The notes beneath the pieces were generated by a model, which worked only from the letters and a program-made list of their open reading frames with translations, was not told where the DNA came from and ran no database searches. Positions 1-6,001 of a stretch of DNA of 9,367 nt are shown piece after piece. Both the position numbers and the translations under genes were made by a program. This DNA comes from Caulobacteraceae bacterium (GTDB lineage Bacteria > Pseudomonadota > Alphaproteobacteria > Caulobacterales > Caulobacteraceae). Positions within the stretch are counted from its first letter, which is position 1, and each line of letters begins with the position of its first letter. The DNA is taken from NCBI GenBank assembly GCA_004144935.1, contig SDZP01000119.1, positions 1 to 9,367 of the forward strand. Reading direction: 5' to 3'.

Positions 1-2
1 CC

Positions 3-479
3 CTCGTGGCCTGGGCGGCCGCGCCGCAGCCGTCCCACCCCATCTCGACCGCCTTCTATTCCGGCACCTGGTACGAGGTCGCGCGCACGCCCAACAGCAA
101 TCAGAAGGACTGCCAGGCCCCGACCAGCCAGTTCACCTCGGCCGCCGGCGGCAAGTACCTGATGACCCAGACCTGCCGGAAAGGCTCACCCTCGGGCGCC
201 GCCAAGGTGTTCAAGGCCGAGGGCCAGATCGTGCCCGGCAGCGGCAACGCCAAGTTCAAGGCGAAGTTCTTCGGGCTGGTGAACCAGGAGTACTGGATCC
301 TCGACACCGCCGGCGACCAGAGCTGGGCGATCATGGCCACGCCGGGCGGCAACTACGTCTGGCTGATGTCGCGCAAGGCGGTGATGGCCCCCGCGGCCAA
401 GGCGGCGGCGATCGCGCGCATCAAGGCGCTGGGCTACAACACCGCCAAGCTGGAGATGCCGAGGCAGCCGCCGGCCTAG
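3..479 (+). CDS. Blc-type lipocalin family protein, 5' end cut by window
   Basis: The frame is open to the window edge, so the start codon and most of the N-terminus are missing. The GTG at 6 is an internal codon of the tail of a probable signal peptide (hydrophobic Leu-Val-Ala-Trp-Ala-Ala-Ala). Directly after it comes the lipocalin signature GTWYEVAR, the first-strand Gly-x-Trp motif of bacterial outer-membrane lipocalins (Blc family). Two cysteines (in KDCQAP and QTCRKG) fit the disulfide common in the family. The segment FGLVNQEYWILD and the C-terminal YNTAKLEMPRQ also fit Blc proteins. By family, such proteins are exported to the periplasm or outer membrane and bind fatty acids or lysophospholipids; the ligand here is unknown. 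The visible part, about 158 residues, is close to full mature length, so little besides the export signal is lost. The next gene, mmcB, starts 43 bp downstream from its own promoter. Confidence 0.85.
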   Translation, partial: LVAWAAAPQPSHPISTAFYSGTWYEVARTPNSNQKDCQAPTSQFTSAAGGKYLMTQTCRKGSPSGAAKVFKAEGQIVPGSGNAKFKAKFFGLVNQEYWILDTAGDQSWAIMATPGGNYVWLMSRKAVMAPAAKAAAIARIKALGYNTAKLEMPRQPPA

Positions 480-486
480 GCGAGTC

Positions 487-514
487 TTGACCCGGAACAC
501 AACCGGAACATAGA
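487..514 (+). promoter_or_regulatory. Probable sigma-70-type promoter of mmcB
   Basis: TTGACC at 487-492 is a good -35 element. With a 16-bp spacer the -10 would be CATAGA at 509-514, a weak match. Transcription would then start within a few bases of the ATG at 523, giving a very short or leaderless mRNA. That agrees with the lack of a clear Shine-Dalgarno sequence before the ATG. The LexA box lies almost entirely in the spacer. The -10 assignment is inference. Confidence 0.45.
495..509. promoter_or_regulatory. LexA (SOS) box, GAAC-N7-GAAC
   Basis: GAAC at 495-498 and GAAC at 506-509 are separated by exactly seven bases. Read on the other strand this is GTTC-N7-GTTC, the direct-repeat SOS box of alphaproteobacterial LexA. 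It ends 13 bp before the mmcB start codon and sits between the -35 and the proposed -10, where a bound repressor would block RNA polymerase. mmcA and mmcB of Caulobacter crescentus are known SOS-regulated genes, so box and gene identity support each other. Confidence 0.88.
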
Positions 515-522
515 GTGCGGCC

Positions 523-966
523 ATGGAGGCCGTTCTCACCCTCGTCACCCTCAGCCGCCCGGAGACCACCTCGGCGGTGACTCGCGGCGCCGCGCGGCTG
601 GTGGCGTCGATGGGCTATGCGCCCCTGGCCGAGGTCGGGTTGCCCAACGGGCGGCGGGCCGACCTGATGGCCCTTGGGCCGAAGGGGGAGATCGTCATCG
701 TCGAGGTGAAGTCGAGTCCCGAGGACTACCTCTGCGACCGCAAGTGGGGGGACTACCTGCCCTACTGCGACGCCTTCTACTTCGCGGTCGGGCCGGACTT
801 TCCGCAGCGCCTGCTGCCGGAGGAACCGGGACTGATCGTCGCCGACGGCTTCGGCGGGGCGGTGGTGCGGGACGCGGTTTTGACGCCGCTGGTCACGGCG
901 CGGCGCAAGGCCCTGACCCTGGCGTTCGCGAGGCTGGCGGCGATGCGGGCCGGGGCGGCGCAGTAG
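523..966 (+). CDS. mmcB: MmcB family DNA repair protein
   Basis: This 147-residue protein matches the MmcB-like family (formerly an uncharacterised alphaproteobacterial family). In Caulobacter crescentus the mmcB gene is SOS-induced and contributes to mitomycin C resistance. The middle of the protein has a PD-(D/E)xK nuclease-like core: an Asp in GRRADLMAL (about residue 47), then IVIVEVKSS carrying the Glu-x-Lys pair (about residues 61-63), then the family-typical stretch DYLCDRKWGDYLPYCDAFYFAV. It therefore probably acts on damaged or cross-linked DNA in the cytoplasm; nuclease activity is inferred from the fold, not shown. The ATG at 523 was chosen because it lies just behind the LexA box and promoter; there is no clear ribosome binding site, so translation may be leaderless. 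The stop codon is only 3 bp from the stop of the convergent regA. Confidence 0.9.
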   Translation: MEAVLTLVTLSRPETTSAVTRGAARLVASMGYAPLAEVGLPNGRRADLMALGPKGEIVIVEVKSSPEDYLCDRKWGDYLPYCDAFYFAVGPDFPQRLLPEEPGLIVADGFGGAVVRDAVLTPLVTARRKALTLAFARLAAMRAGAAQ

Positions 967-974
967 CTGCTACT
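962..974. repeat. Inverted repeat spanning both stop codons of mmcB and regA
   Basis: AGTAG (962-966) and CTACT (970-974) are perfect inverted arms around a CTG centre. Each arm carries the TAG stop codon of one of the two convergent genes. In RNA this gives a 5-bp hairpin with a three-base loop from either strand, and no U-run follows it. It may be a chance product of two facing AG-TAG ends, or a weak two-way transcript end. No other terminator fits in the 3-bp gap. Confidence 0.3.
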
Positions 975-1527
975 TCGGGGCCCGCTTGGCCAGGATACGC
1001 TGCAGCGTTCGCCGGTGCATCGACAGCCGTCGGGCCGTTTCCGAGACATTGTGGTTGCAGAGCTCATAGACCCGCTGGATGTGCTCCCAGCGTACCCGGT
1101 CGGCGCTCATCGGCTTTTCGGGCGGACTGGGGCTTTCGCCGGCCTGGGCCAGCAGGGCGCGGACCACGTCATCGGCGTCGGCGGGCTTGGCCAGGTAGTC
1201 GATGGCGCCGGCCTTCACCGCCGCCACGGCGGTGGCGATGTTGCCGTATCCGGTCAGCATGACGACGCGCGACTCGGGCCGAACCTCCCGGATGGTCTCC
1301 ACCGCTTTCAGGCCCGAACCGTCGTCCAGCTTCAGGTCGACGACGGCGTAGGCCGGCGGATGGGCGCGGACCGCGGCGATGCCCTCGGCGACGCTGCCGG
1401 CCAGGGTCACCACGAAGCCGCGTTGCTCCAGGGCCCGGCCGAGCCGGGTTCGCAGGGGGGCGTCGTCGTCCAGAACCAGCAGGGACTTGTCGGGCAGGGC
1501 GGCGATGGTCTCGGAAACGTCTGTCAT
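970..1527 (-). CDS. regA: Redox response regulator of the RegA/PrrA/ActR family
   Basis: This 185-residue protein is a two-domain response regulator. The receiver domain (about 14-125) has the acidic cluster LDDD at 19-22, the phospho-acceptor Asp64 in VVDLKL, Thr92 in MLTGYG and Lys114 in AKPAD. A proline-rich linker follows. A Fis-type helix-turn-helix fills the C-terminus, with MSADRVRWEHIQRVYELC at about 140-157 and HRRTLQRILAKRAP at the end. This terminal helix is nearly invariant in RegA, PrrA and ActR proteins. By family it is phosphorylated by the RegB kinase and controls respiration, electron flow and related redox genes. It lies 86 bp downstream of regB on the same strand. The start is ATG at 1527; the nearest purine-rich stretch upstream, GGGAG, is about 13 bases away, so the ribosome binding site is poor. 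Confidence 0.93.
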   Translation of the reverse strand: MTDVSETIAALPDKSLLVLDDDAPLRTRLGRALEQRGFVVTLAGSVAEGIAAVRAHPPAYAVVDLKLDDGSGLKAVETIREVRPESRVVMLTGYGNIATAVAAVKAGAIDYLAKPADADDVVRALLAQAGESPSPPEKPMSADRVRWEHIQRVYELCNHNVSETARRLSMHRRTLQRILAKRAPK

Positions 1528-1613
1528 GGTATTGAGGCAACTCCCACAATCCGAATCCCGGCACGCTCTATAGGCGCATTAAACCTTCGGGCGAGCAACG
1601 TTCAACAAGCGCG
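1528..1613 (-). promoter_or_regulatory. regB-regA gap, possible own regA promoter
   Basis: The 86 bp between regB and regA is long for two genes usually transcribed together. On the minus strand TTGAAC (1605-1600) and TTAATG (1582-1577) stand 17 bp apart, a weak sigma-70-like pair. A GANTC site lies at 1553-1557. No terminator-like hairpin with a T-run was seen. A separate regA promoter is possible but poorly supported. Confidence 0.2.
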
Positions 1614-3005
1614 CTACTCGACGCGAACCTCCAGGGCCTCGCGGGCCCAGCGGACAGTGACCACTGCGCCGCCGGCCTTGCCATTGCGAAACGTCACCAC
1701 CCCGCCGGTTCGTTCCATCAGCGTCTTTGAAATGAAGAAGCCCAGCCCCATGCCGATGTGGCCGCTGCGCGACCCCTCCGCCCCCGGACGGCTGGTGACA
1801 TAGGGCTCGCCCAGCTTGGCGAGGATATCCGGGGCAAAGCCCGGGCCGTCGTCCTTGACCTCGAGGGTGATGTTGCGGTCGTCGAAGCGGGCGGTGATCA
1901 GCACCTCGGAGCGGGCGAAGTCGACGGCGTTCTCGACGAAGCTGGTCAGGGCGTGCAGCACCTCGGGCAGGCGGCGGACATCGGGCGGATCCTCGCCCCG
2001 CGGGCCGCTGATCACCGCCTCGACGCGGACCTCGGGCTCCTTGGTGTGGGGGGCGACGGCCTCCTCGACCAGCTGGCCGAGACTCATGTGGCCGTGGACG
2101 TCGTCGGTGGCGTCCGGGTCGGCGGTCAGGCGGCGGAGGATGTCCCGGCAGCGCTCGGCCTGGCTGACCAGCAGGTCGGCGTCCTCCTTGGCCGGCGTGC
2201 CTTCGGGCGCGGCGCGGGCCATTTCCTTGGCGACGATGGAGATGGTGGCCAGGGGTGTGCCCAGCTCATGGGCCGCCGCCGCCGCCAGCGCGCCGAGGGC
2301 CGAGAGGCGCTGTTCGCGGGCCAGTACGGCATTGGTGGTGTCCAGCGCCAGCTCCATGCGGGCAGCCTCGCTGGCCGCCTGCCAGGCGTAGCCGGCGCAG
2401 AAGGCGATGCCGAGCAGGCGGCTGAGGACGTTGCCGATGCGGTTGAGCAACGGCACCGCAAAGGGCGTCGCCTCGGGGGCCGGCAGCGGCAGGGCGCTGA
2501 TCGACAGCAGGATCGTGCAGGCGCTGGCCAGCAGGGCCAGGCCAAGCACATGGCGAAACGGCAGGGTGGCGGCGGCCAGGACCACCGGGGCGATGATCAG
2601 CAGCGAGAAGGGATTGATGGTGCCGCCGGTAAGGTAGAGCAGGCCGGCCAGTTGCAGGATGTCGAAACCGATCTGGGCGGTGGCCTCCCAGTCGGCGACC
2701 TGACGCTGGGTGGAGGCCGAGGCCAGGTGAACGAGGACATTCATCCAGGCCGACAGGGCGATCAGGGTCAGGCAGGCGGCCAGCGGCAGGTCGAAGCCCA
2801 GCACGAAGCGGACGAACAGCACCGAGGCCAGCTGGCCGGCGACCGTCAGCCAGCGGACCATGACCAGGGTGCGGATGCGCAGGCGGGCCCTGCGGCTGCC
2901 GCCGAAGTCCCACAGGGTGGGCGCGACGGCTTGCACGCCGTCGTCCTCCGGCCTATCGAGGCCGCGCCTTTCGGCGTCCGGTGACGGGGGCTGAAGGATG
3001 CTCAT
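1614..3005 (-). CDS. regB: Redox sensor histidine kinase, RegB/PrrB/ActS family
   Basis: Read from the ATG at 3005 the protein has 463 residues, normal for RegB. An N-terminal membrane part (about 45-210, probably six helices) contains GGTINPF at 127-133, which matches the GGxxNPF ubiquinone-binding motif of RegB. The H-box AAAHELGTPLATI places the phosphorylated His at 246. Cys286 in QAERCRDIL matches the redox-active cysteine of Rhodobacter RegB. The ATP-binding domain has the N-box Asn359 in FVENA, DDGPGF at 385-390 and GMGLG at 418-422. By family, the kinase is held off by oxidised quinone and by cysteine oxidation, and phosphorylates RegA when the respiratory chain is reduced. It is divergent from senC, with regA downstream. 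The ATG at 3005 has no visible Shine-Dalgarno. A GTG at 2936 (residue 24) has GGAGG eight bases upstream and may be the true start, giving 440 residues. Confidence 0.93.
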   Translation of the reverse strand: MSILQPPSPDAERRGLDRPEDDGVQAVAPTLWDFGGSRRARLRIRTLVMVRWLTVAGQLASVLFVRFVLGFDLPLAACLTLIALSAWMNVLVHLASASTQRQVADWEATAQIGFDILQLAGLLYLTGGTINPFSLLIIAPVVLAAATLPFRHVLGLALLASACTILLSISALPLPAPEATPFAVPLLNRIGNVLSRLLGIAFCAGYAWQAASEAARMELALDTTNAVLAREQRLSALGALAAAAAHELGTPLATISIVAKEMARAAPEGTPAKEDADLLVSQAERCRDILRRLTADPDATDDVHGHMSLGQLVEEAVAPHTKEPEVRVEAVISGPRGEDPPDVRRLPEVLHALTSFVENAVDFARSEVLITARFDDRNITLEVKDDGPGFAPDILAKLGEPYVTSRPGAEGSRSGHIGMGLGFFISKTLMERTGGVVTFRNGKAGGAVVTVRWAREALEVRVE

Positions 3006-3056
3006 GTGGCGGAAGATGCACCCAATCTTGGTCCACGCGCCACCCTGGGAGGAAAG
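3006..3056. promoter_or_regulatory. Divergent regB/senC intergenic region with inverted repeats
   Basis: Only 51 bp separate the two annotated start codons. The stretch holds three nested or overlapping inverted repeats: GTGGCG (3006-3011) with CGCCAC (3038-3043), AAGAT (3013-3017) with ATCTT (3025-3029), and the short palindrome CCAA-TC-TTGG (3022-3031). The senC ribosome binding site GGAGG is at 3048-3052. I could not assign a clear -35/-10 pair to either direction. If regB starts at 2936, the shared control region grows to 120 bp. Confidence 0.4.
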
Positions 3057-3647
3057 ATGACCCGAACCCGCATGATCCTCTGGGGCGCGGTGGCGCTCGG
3101 CCTGGTGGCGGTGATGGTCCTGGCCTTCAGCGCCGGCGCCTTCCGGCCCAAGGCGGCGCCCGCCGACGTCGGCGGGCCGTTCAGCCTGGTCGACCAGACG
3201 GGCCGGCCGGTGACCGAAAAGGTGCTGAACGGCCAGTGGAACATGGTCTTCTTCGGCTTCACCTACTGCCCCGACATCTGTCCCGGAACGCTGCAGAACC
3301 TCATTAGGGTCAAGGACCAGCTGGGTCCGGCCGGCAAGGACGTGCGGATCGTCTTTGTTTCGATCGATCCGGGCCGTGACCGGCCGAAAGCCATCGCCGA
3401 CTGGCTGGAGGCCAACGGGGCCCCGGCCGGCACCCTGGGCCTGACCGGAACCCAGGAAGAGGTCGACAGGGCGGTGAAGGCCTACAAGGCGGTCGCCAAC
3501 AAGGTCGGCGAGGGGCCTGACTACACCATGGACCACTCGACGGTCGTCTATCTGATGGATCCGCGCGGGCGTTTCGCCCGCCCCCTGCCCTACAGCCTGC
3601 CCGACGAGATCGTCACCCAGGTGAAGGCAGCCAAGCGCGGCGACTGA
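3057..3647 (+). CDS. senC: SCO/SenC family copper chaperone for cytochrome oxidase
   Basis: This 196-residue protein has an N-terminal membrane anchor (about 6-28) followed by a periplasmic thioredoxin-like domain of the SCO1/SenC/PrrC family. The copper-binding CxxxC is at Cys71 and Cys75 in TYCPDICP, and the third ligand is His160 in DHSTVVYLMDP. VFVSIDPGRDRP at about 99-110 is also typical. By family it delivers copper to the CuA or CuB site of cytochrome oxidase and may act as a thiol reductant. The ATG at 3057 was chosen over a GTG at 3006 because GGAGG lies four bases before it and because the hydrophobic anchor then begins near the N-terminus. It is divergent from regB, as in the Rhodobacter prr/reg clusters, where SenC/PrrC has been linked to redox signalling to the kinase. 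Confidence 0.93.
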   Translation: MTRTRMILWGAVALGLVAVMVLAFSAGAFRPKAAPADVGGPFSLVDQTGRPVTEKVLNGQWNMVFFGFTYCPDICPGTLQNLIRVKDQLGPAGKDVRIVFVSIDPGRDRPKAIADWLEANGAPAGTLGLTGTQEEVDRAVKAYKAVANKVGEGPDYTMDHSTVVYLMDPRGRFARPLPYSLPDEIVTQVKAAKRGD

Positions 3648-3651
3648 CCGT

Positions 3652-3680
3652 ACCGGCCCTGCAAGAACGGCGCCGGTTTA
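3652..3680 (+). terminator. Weak stem-loop after senC
   Basis: ACCGGC (3652-3657) and GCCGGT (3672-3677) can pair across a 14-base loop, and the stem runs into TTTA. It starts 4 bp after the senC stop codon. The long loop and short T-run make this a poor intrinsic terminator. The rest of the 100-bp gap up to rpoN shows no confident promoter; a ribosome binding site lies at its end. Confidence 0.25.
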
Positions 3681-3733
3681 AGCGGCCTGTTAACCAACCT
3701 GCCCCAAGCTGCGCCTTTCCACATACGCGGCTC

Positions 3734-3750
3734 GGGAGGGCTGATCTTTG
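3734..3750 (+). promoter_or_regulatory. Ribosome binding site that fixes the rpoN TTG start
   Basis: GGGAGGG at 3734-3740 is followed by a seven-base spacer and TTG at 3748-3750. The protein read from this TTG begins SLGPRLELRQGQGLVITPQL, the standard N-terminus of alphaproteobacterial sigma-54. No in-frame ATG exists near by, and the next would delete the essential activator-interacting region. Confidence 0.8.
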
Positions 3751-5241
3751 TCGCTCGGTCCGAGACTTGAACTCCGGCAAGGCCAGGGGCTGGTCATCAC
3801 CCCCCAGCTGCAGCAGGCGATCAAGCTGCTGCAGCTGTCCAACATCGAGCTGGAGGCCTTCGTCGAGGCCGAACTGGAGCGCAATCCGCTGCTGCAGCGG
3901 GACGCCGAGCCCGAAGCCGAGCCGGACGCCCCCAGGGTCGACCGGGCCGAGACCGCCTCGGACGAGATGCCCGACAGCGCCGCCACCGCCGACATGGACG
4001 GCGGCCAGGAAGACATGAGCCCCGGAGAGCGCGATTCCCGCGAGCATGACGGCGGCGAGGCCGGCGACGGCGGCGGGGCCATCGACTGGTCGCGCGCGGG
4101 CAAGGGCGGCAGCTTCGAGAGCGAAGACGATTTCGAGGGCCGGCTGTCCAAGGAAAAGACCCTCGGCGAGCATCTGCACGACCAGCTGGCGGTCGCCGGC
4201 CTGAGCGAGGCCGAGCGCGGCGTCGCCGCCGTGCTGATCGACGCGGTCGACGAGGGCGGCTACCTGCGCGCCGACCTGGGGGAGATCAGCGAGCGGCTCG
4301 GCTGCGGCCTGCCGTTCGTCGAGGGGGTGCTGAGCGTCCTGCACGGCTTCGAGCCGACGGGGGTCCTGGCCCGCGACGTACGCGAATGCCTGTCGCTGCA
4401 GCTGCGCGAGAAGGACCGGCTGGATCCGGCCATGGAAGCCCTGCTGGCCAACCTCGACCTGCTGGCCCGCCGCGACATGGCGAGCCTGAGGAAGGCCTGC
4501 GGCGTCGACGACGAAGACCTGCGCGACATGATCGGCGAGCTGAAGGCCCTGACCCCCCGCCCGGGCGCGGCCTTCGGCGGCGAGCCGGCCCATGCGGTGT
4601 CGCCCGACGTCTATGTCCGCGAGGGGCCCGGCGGCCTGTGGCACGTGGAACTGAACACCGACACCCTGCCCCGCGTGCTGGTCGACCAGCGCTATCACGC
4701 CCGGGTCAGCGGCGGGGCCCGCACCGAACAGGACAAGGCCTTCCTCAGCGACTGCATGGCCAGCGCCAGTTGGCTGGTCCGCAGCCTCGACCAGCGGGCC
4801 CGCACCATCCTCAAGGTGGCCAGCGAGATCGTCCGCCAGCAGGACGGCTTTCTGGCCTATGGCGTGCAGCACCTGCGGCCGCTGAACCTGAAGACCGTGG
4901 CCGACGCCATCGGCATGCATGAGTCGACGGTCAGCCGGGTGACCAGCAACAAATACATCGCCACCCCGCGCGGCCTGTTCGAGCTGAAGTTCTTCTTCAC
5001 CGCCTCGATCGCCAATTCCGGCGGCGGCGAGGCCCATTCGGCCGAGAGCGTGCGCCACCGCATCCGCCAGCTGATCGAGACCGAGCGCAACGAGGCCGAG
5101 GTGCACAGCGACGACACCATCGTCGACATCCTCAAGGAGGCCGGGGTGGACATCGCCCGCCGCACGGTGGCCAAGTATCGCGAGGCGATGCGTATTCCGT
5201 CGTCGGTGGAACGCCGCCGGGCCCTGCGGGCCGCGGTCTAG
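3748..5241 (+). CDS. rpoN: RNA polymerase sigma-54 factor RpoN
   Basis: The 497-residue product carries all sigma-54 regions. Region I (1-50) is the glutamine- and leucine-rich activator-responsive segment with LVITPQLQQAIKLLQLSN. Region II (about 52-130) is a long acidic, low-complexity linker. The core-binding domain spans about 135-320. The DNA-binding part has a helix-turn-helix at 381-404 (TVADAIGMHESTVSRVTSNK), and the invariant RpoN box ARRTVAKYRE lies at 470-479 and contacts the -24 element. Sigma-54 directs RNA polymerase to -24/-12 promoters, which open only with AAA+ activators; in Caulobacter-type bacteria these include flagellar, stalk and nitrogen genes. It starts with TTG behind a strong ribosome binding site, which may limit its level. 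Downstream are exoD-like, hpf and ptsN genes. The usual lptB neighbour upstream is absent; senC is there instead. Confidence 0.97.
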   Translation: MSLGPRLELRQGQGLVITPQLQQAIKLLQLSNIELEAFVEAELERNPLLQRDAEPEAEPDAPRVDRAETASDEMPDSAATADMDGGQEDMSPGERDSREHDGGEAGDGGGAIDWSRAGKGGSFESEDDFEGRLSKEKTLGEHLHDQLAVAGLSEAERGVAAVLIDAVDEGGYLRADLGEISERLGCGLPFVEGVLSVLHGFEPTGVLARDVRECLSLQLREKDRLDPAMEALLANLDLLARRDMASLRKACGVDDEDLRDMIGELKALTPRPGAAFGGEPAHAVSPDVYVREGPGGLWHVELNTDTLPRVLVDQRYHARVSGGARTEQDKAFLSDCMASASWLVRSLDQRARTILKVASEIVRQQDGFLAYGVQHLRPLNLKTVADAIGMHESTVSRVTSNKYIATPRGLFELKFFFTASIANSGGGEAHSAESVRHRIRQLIETERNEAEVHSDDTIVDILKEAGVDIARRTVAKYREAMRIPSSVERRRALRAAV

Positions 5242-5257
5242 GACCGAACGCGGCGTT

Positions 5258-5273
5258 GGAGCGTTGACGCTCC
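5258..5273 (+). other. Short perfect hairpin directly before the exoD ribosome binding site
   Basis: GGAGCG (5258-5263), loop TTGA, CGCTCC (5268-5273) form a 6-bp stem with a four-base loop. The likely Shine-Dalgarno GGAG follows at once at 5274-5277. No T-run follows, so it is not a classical terminator. Its place in the 41-bp rpoN-exoD gap suggests an effect on translation or mRNA stability, which is inference. Confidence 0.4.
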
Positions 5274-5282
5274 GGAGACCGC

Positions 5283-5933
5283 ATGGACGAGCAGCACGAT
5301 CATCAGGAGCGCAAGCTCACCCTGTCGGAGGTGATGGGCGAGATCGCGGCCGATACCGACCCGCGCGTCACCCTCGGCGAGATCATCCATCGGCTCGGCC
5401 ACCGCGCCTTCGGGGCGATGTTCTTCGTCTTCGCGGCCCCCAACTGGCTGCCCATGCCGCCGGGCGCCTCGACCTTCCTGGGCGCGCCGCTGGTGTTGAT
5501 GACGCCGCAGATGATCTTCGGCGTGCGCGGGCCCTGGCTGCCCAATTTCATCGACGAGCGGCCGATCAAGCGCCAGCACATGGCCGACGCCTTCCAGAAG
5601 CTGATTCCCTGGCTGCAGAAGGTGGAAAAGCTGTCGCGGCCGCGGCTGACCTTCCTGTTCGGCCCGGTCGGCGACCGGATGATCGCCTTCGTCTGCTTCC
5701 TGCTGTCGCTGGTCCTCATCCTGCCCATACCGCTCGGCAACATGGCCCCGGCGGCGGCCATCGCCATCTTCGGCCTGGCGATGATCCAGCGCGACGGCAT
5801 CCTGGCCCTCATCGCCTACGCCATCAGCGGTCTCAGCCTCGGCCTGCTGTTCATCGGCGGGAAGGTGGCGATCGAGGGCGTCGAGAAGCTGATCGAGATG
5901 GCCGACCGGCTGATGGCCGGCTGGGCGGGGTGA
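5283..5933 (+). CDS. ExoD-family (exopolysaccharide synthesis) membrane protein
   Basis: The 216-residue protein fits the ExoD family, named after Sinorhizobium meliloti ExoD, which affects exopolysaccharide production and alkali tolerance. The molecular function is not known. A hydrophilic N-terminus (1-38) leads to a hydrophobic segment with the motif LPMPPG at 56-61. A polar stretch (about 88-131) follows, and then two or three membrane helices between about 133 and 196 with a second copy of the motif, LPIPLG, at 147-152. Both halves share the order Leu-Pro-x-Pro-x-Gly, a small-residue helix, then Gln and Gly (PQMIFG and IQRDG), which looks like an internal duplication. The ATG at 5283 follows GGAGA by four bases. 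It sits 41 bp behind rpoN and 68 bp before hpf, inside a locus that usually lacks it. Confidence 0.82.
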   Translation: MDEQHDHQERKLTLSEVMGEIAADTDPRVTLGEIIHRLGHRAFGAMFFVFAAPNWLPMPPGASTFLGAPLVLMTPQMIFGVRGPWLPNFIDERPIKRQHMADAFQKLIPWLQKVEKLSRPRLTFLFGPVGDRMIAFVCFLLSLVLILPIPLGNMAPAAAIAIFGLAMIQRDGILALIAYAISGLSLGLLFIGGKVAIEGVEKLIEMADRLMAGWAG

Positions 5934-5946
5934 CCTCACAAAAGGG

Positions 5947-5967
5947 CGAGGTAACCTCGGTTTTCTT
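5947..5967 (+). terminator. Rho-independent-like terminator between exoD and hpf
   Basis: CGAGG (5947-5951), loop TAA, CCTCG (5955-5959) is a perfect 5-bp hairpin followed by GTTTTCTT (5960-5967). It starts 14 bp after the exoD stop codon. The stem is short, so termination is probably partial. The same T-run overlaps the start of a TTGACA element that could begin a new hpf transcript. Confidence 0.5.
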
Positions 5968-5995
5968 GACACCATCCCGGGGCAGGCGCGTTCTT
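5966..5995 (+). promoter_or_regulatory. Possible hpf promoter with consensus TTGACA
   Basis: TTGACA at 5966-5971 is an exact -35 hexamer, 31 bp before the hpf ATG. The expected -10 position (about 5989-5995) reads CGTTCTT, which is not a good match, so the sigma factor is uncertain. Overlap with the preceding terminator-like structure supports a separate hpf transcript. Confidence 0.35.
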
Positions 5996-6001
5996 GTCGG
6001 T

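Noticed and set aside
1758..2984. A 408-residue open frame on the plus strand opposite regB
   Set aside because: It is antisense to the conserved kinase motifs and has a biased Gly, Gln, Asp and Ala composition with no recognisable domain.
3006..3056. GTG at 3006 as senC start
   Set aside because: It would add 17 polar residues before the membrane anchor and lacks a ribosome binding site, whereas the ATG at 3057 has GGAGG.
3006..3536. N-terminal extension of the RegB frame through the senC gene (640 residues in all)
   Set aside because: The extra part is antisense to a well-supported SCO gene and no RegB protein has such an extension.
3613..5106. A 497-residue open frame on the minus strand opposite rpoN
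   Set aside because: It lies fully opposite a clear sigma-54 gene, is low in complexity, shows no known motif, and long antisense frames are expected at this GC content.
5264..6001. Upstream extension of the hpf frame over exoD, giving 455 residues
   Set aside because: The extension overlaps exoD in another frame, is Arg/Ala/Gly-rich, and the HPF family starts at the MQIQVAG motif.
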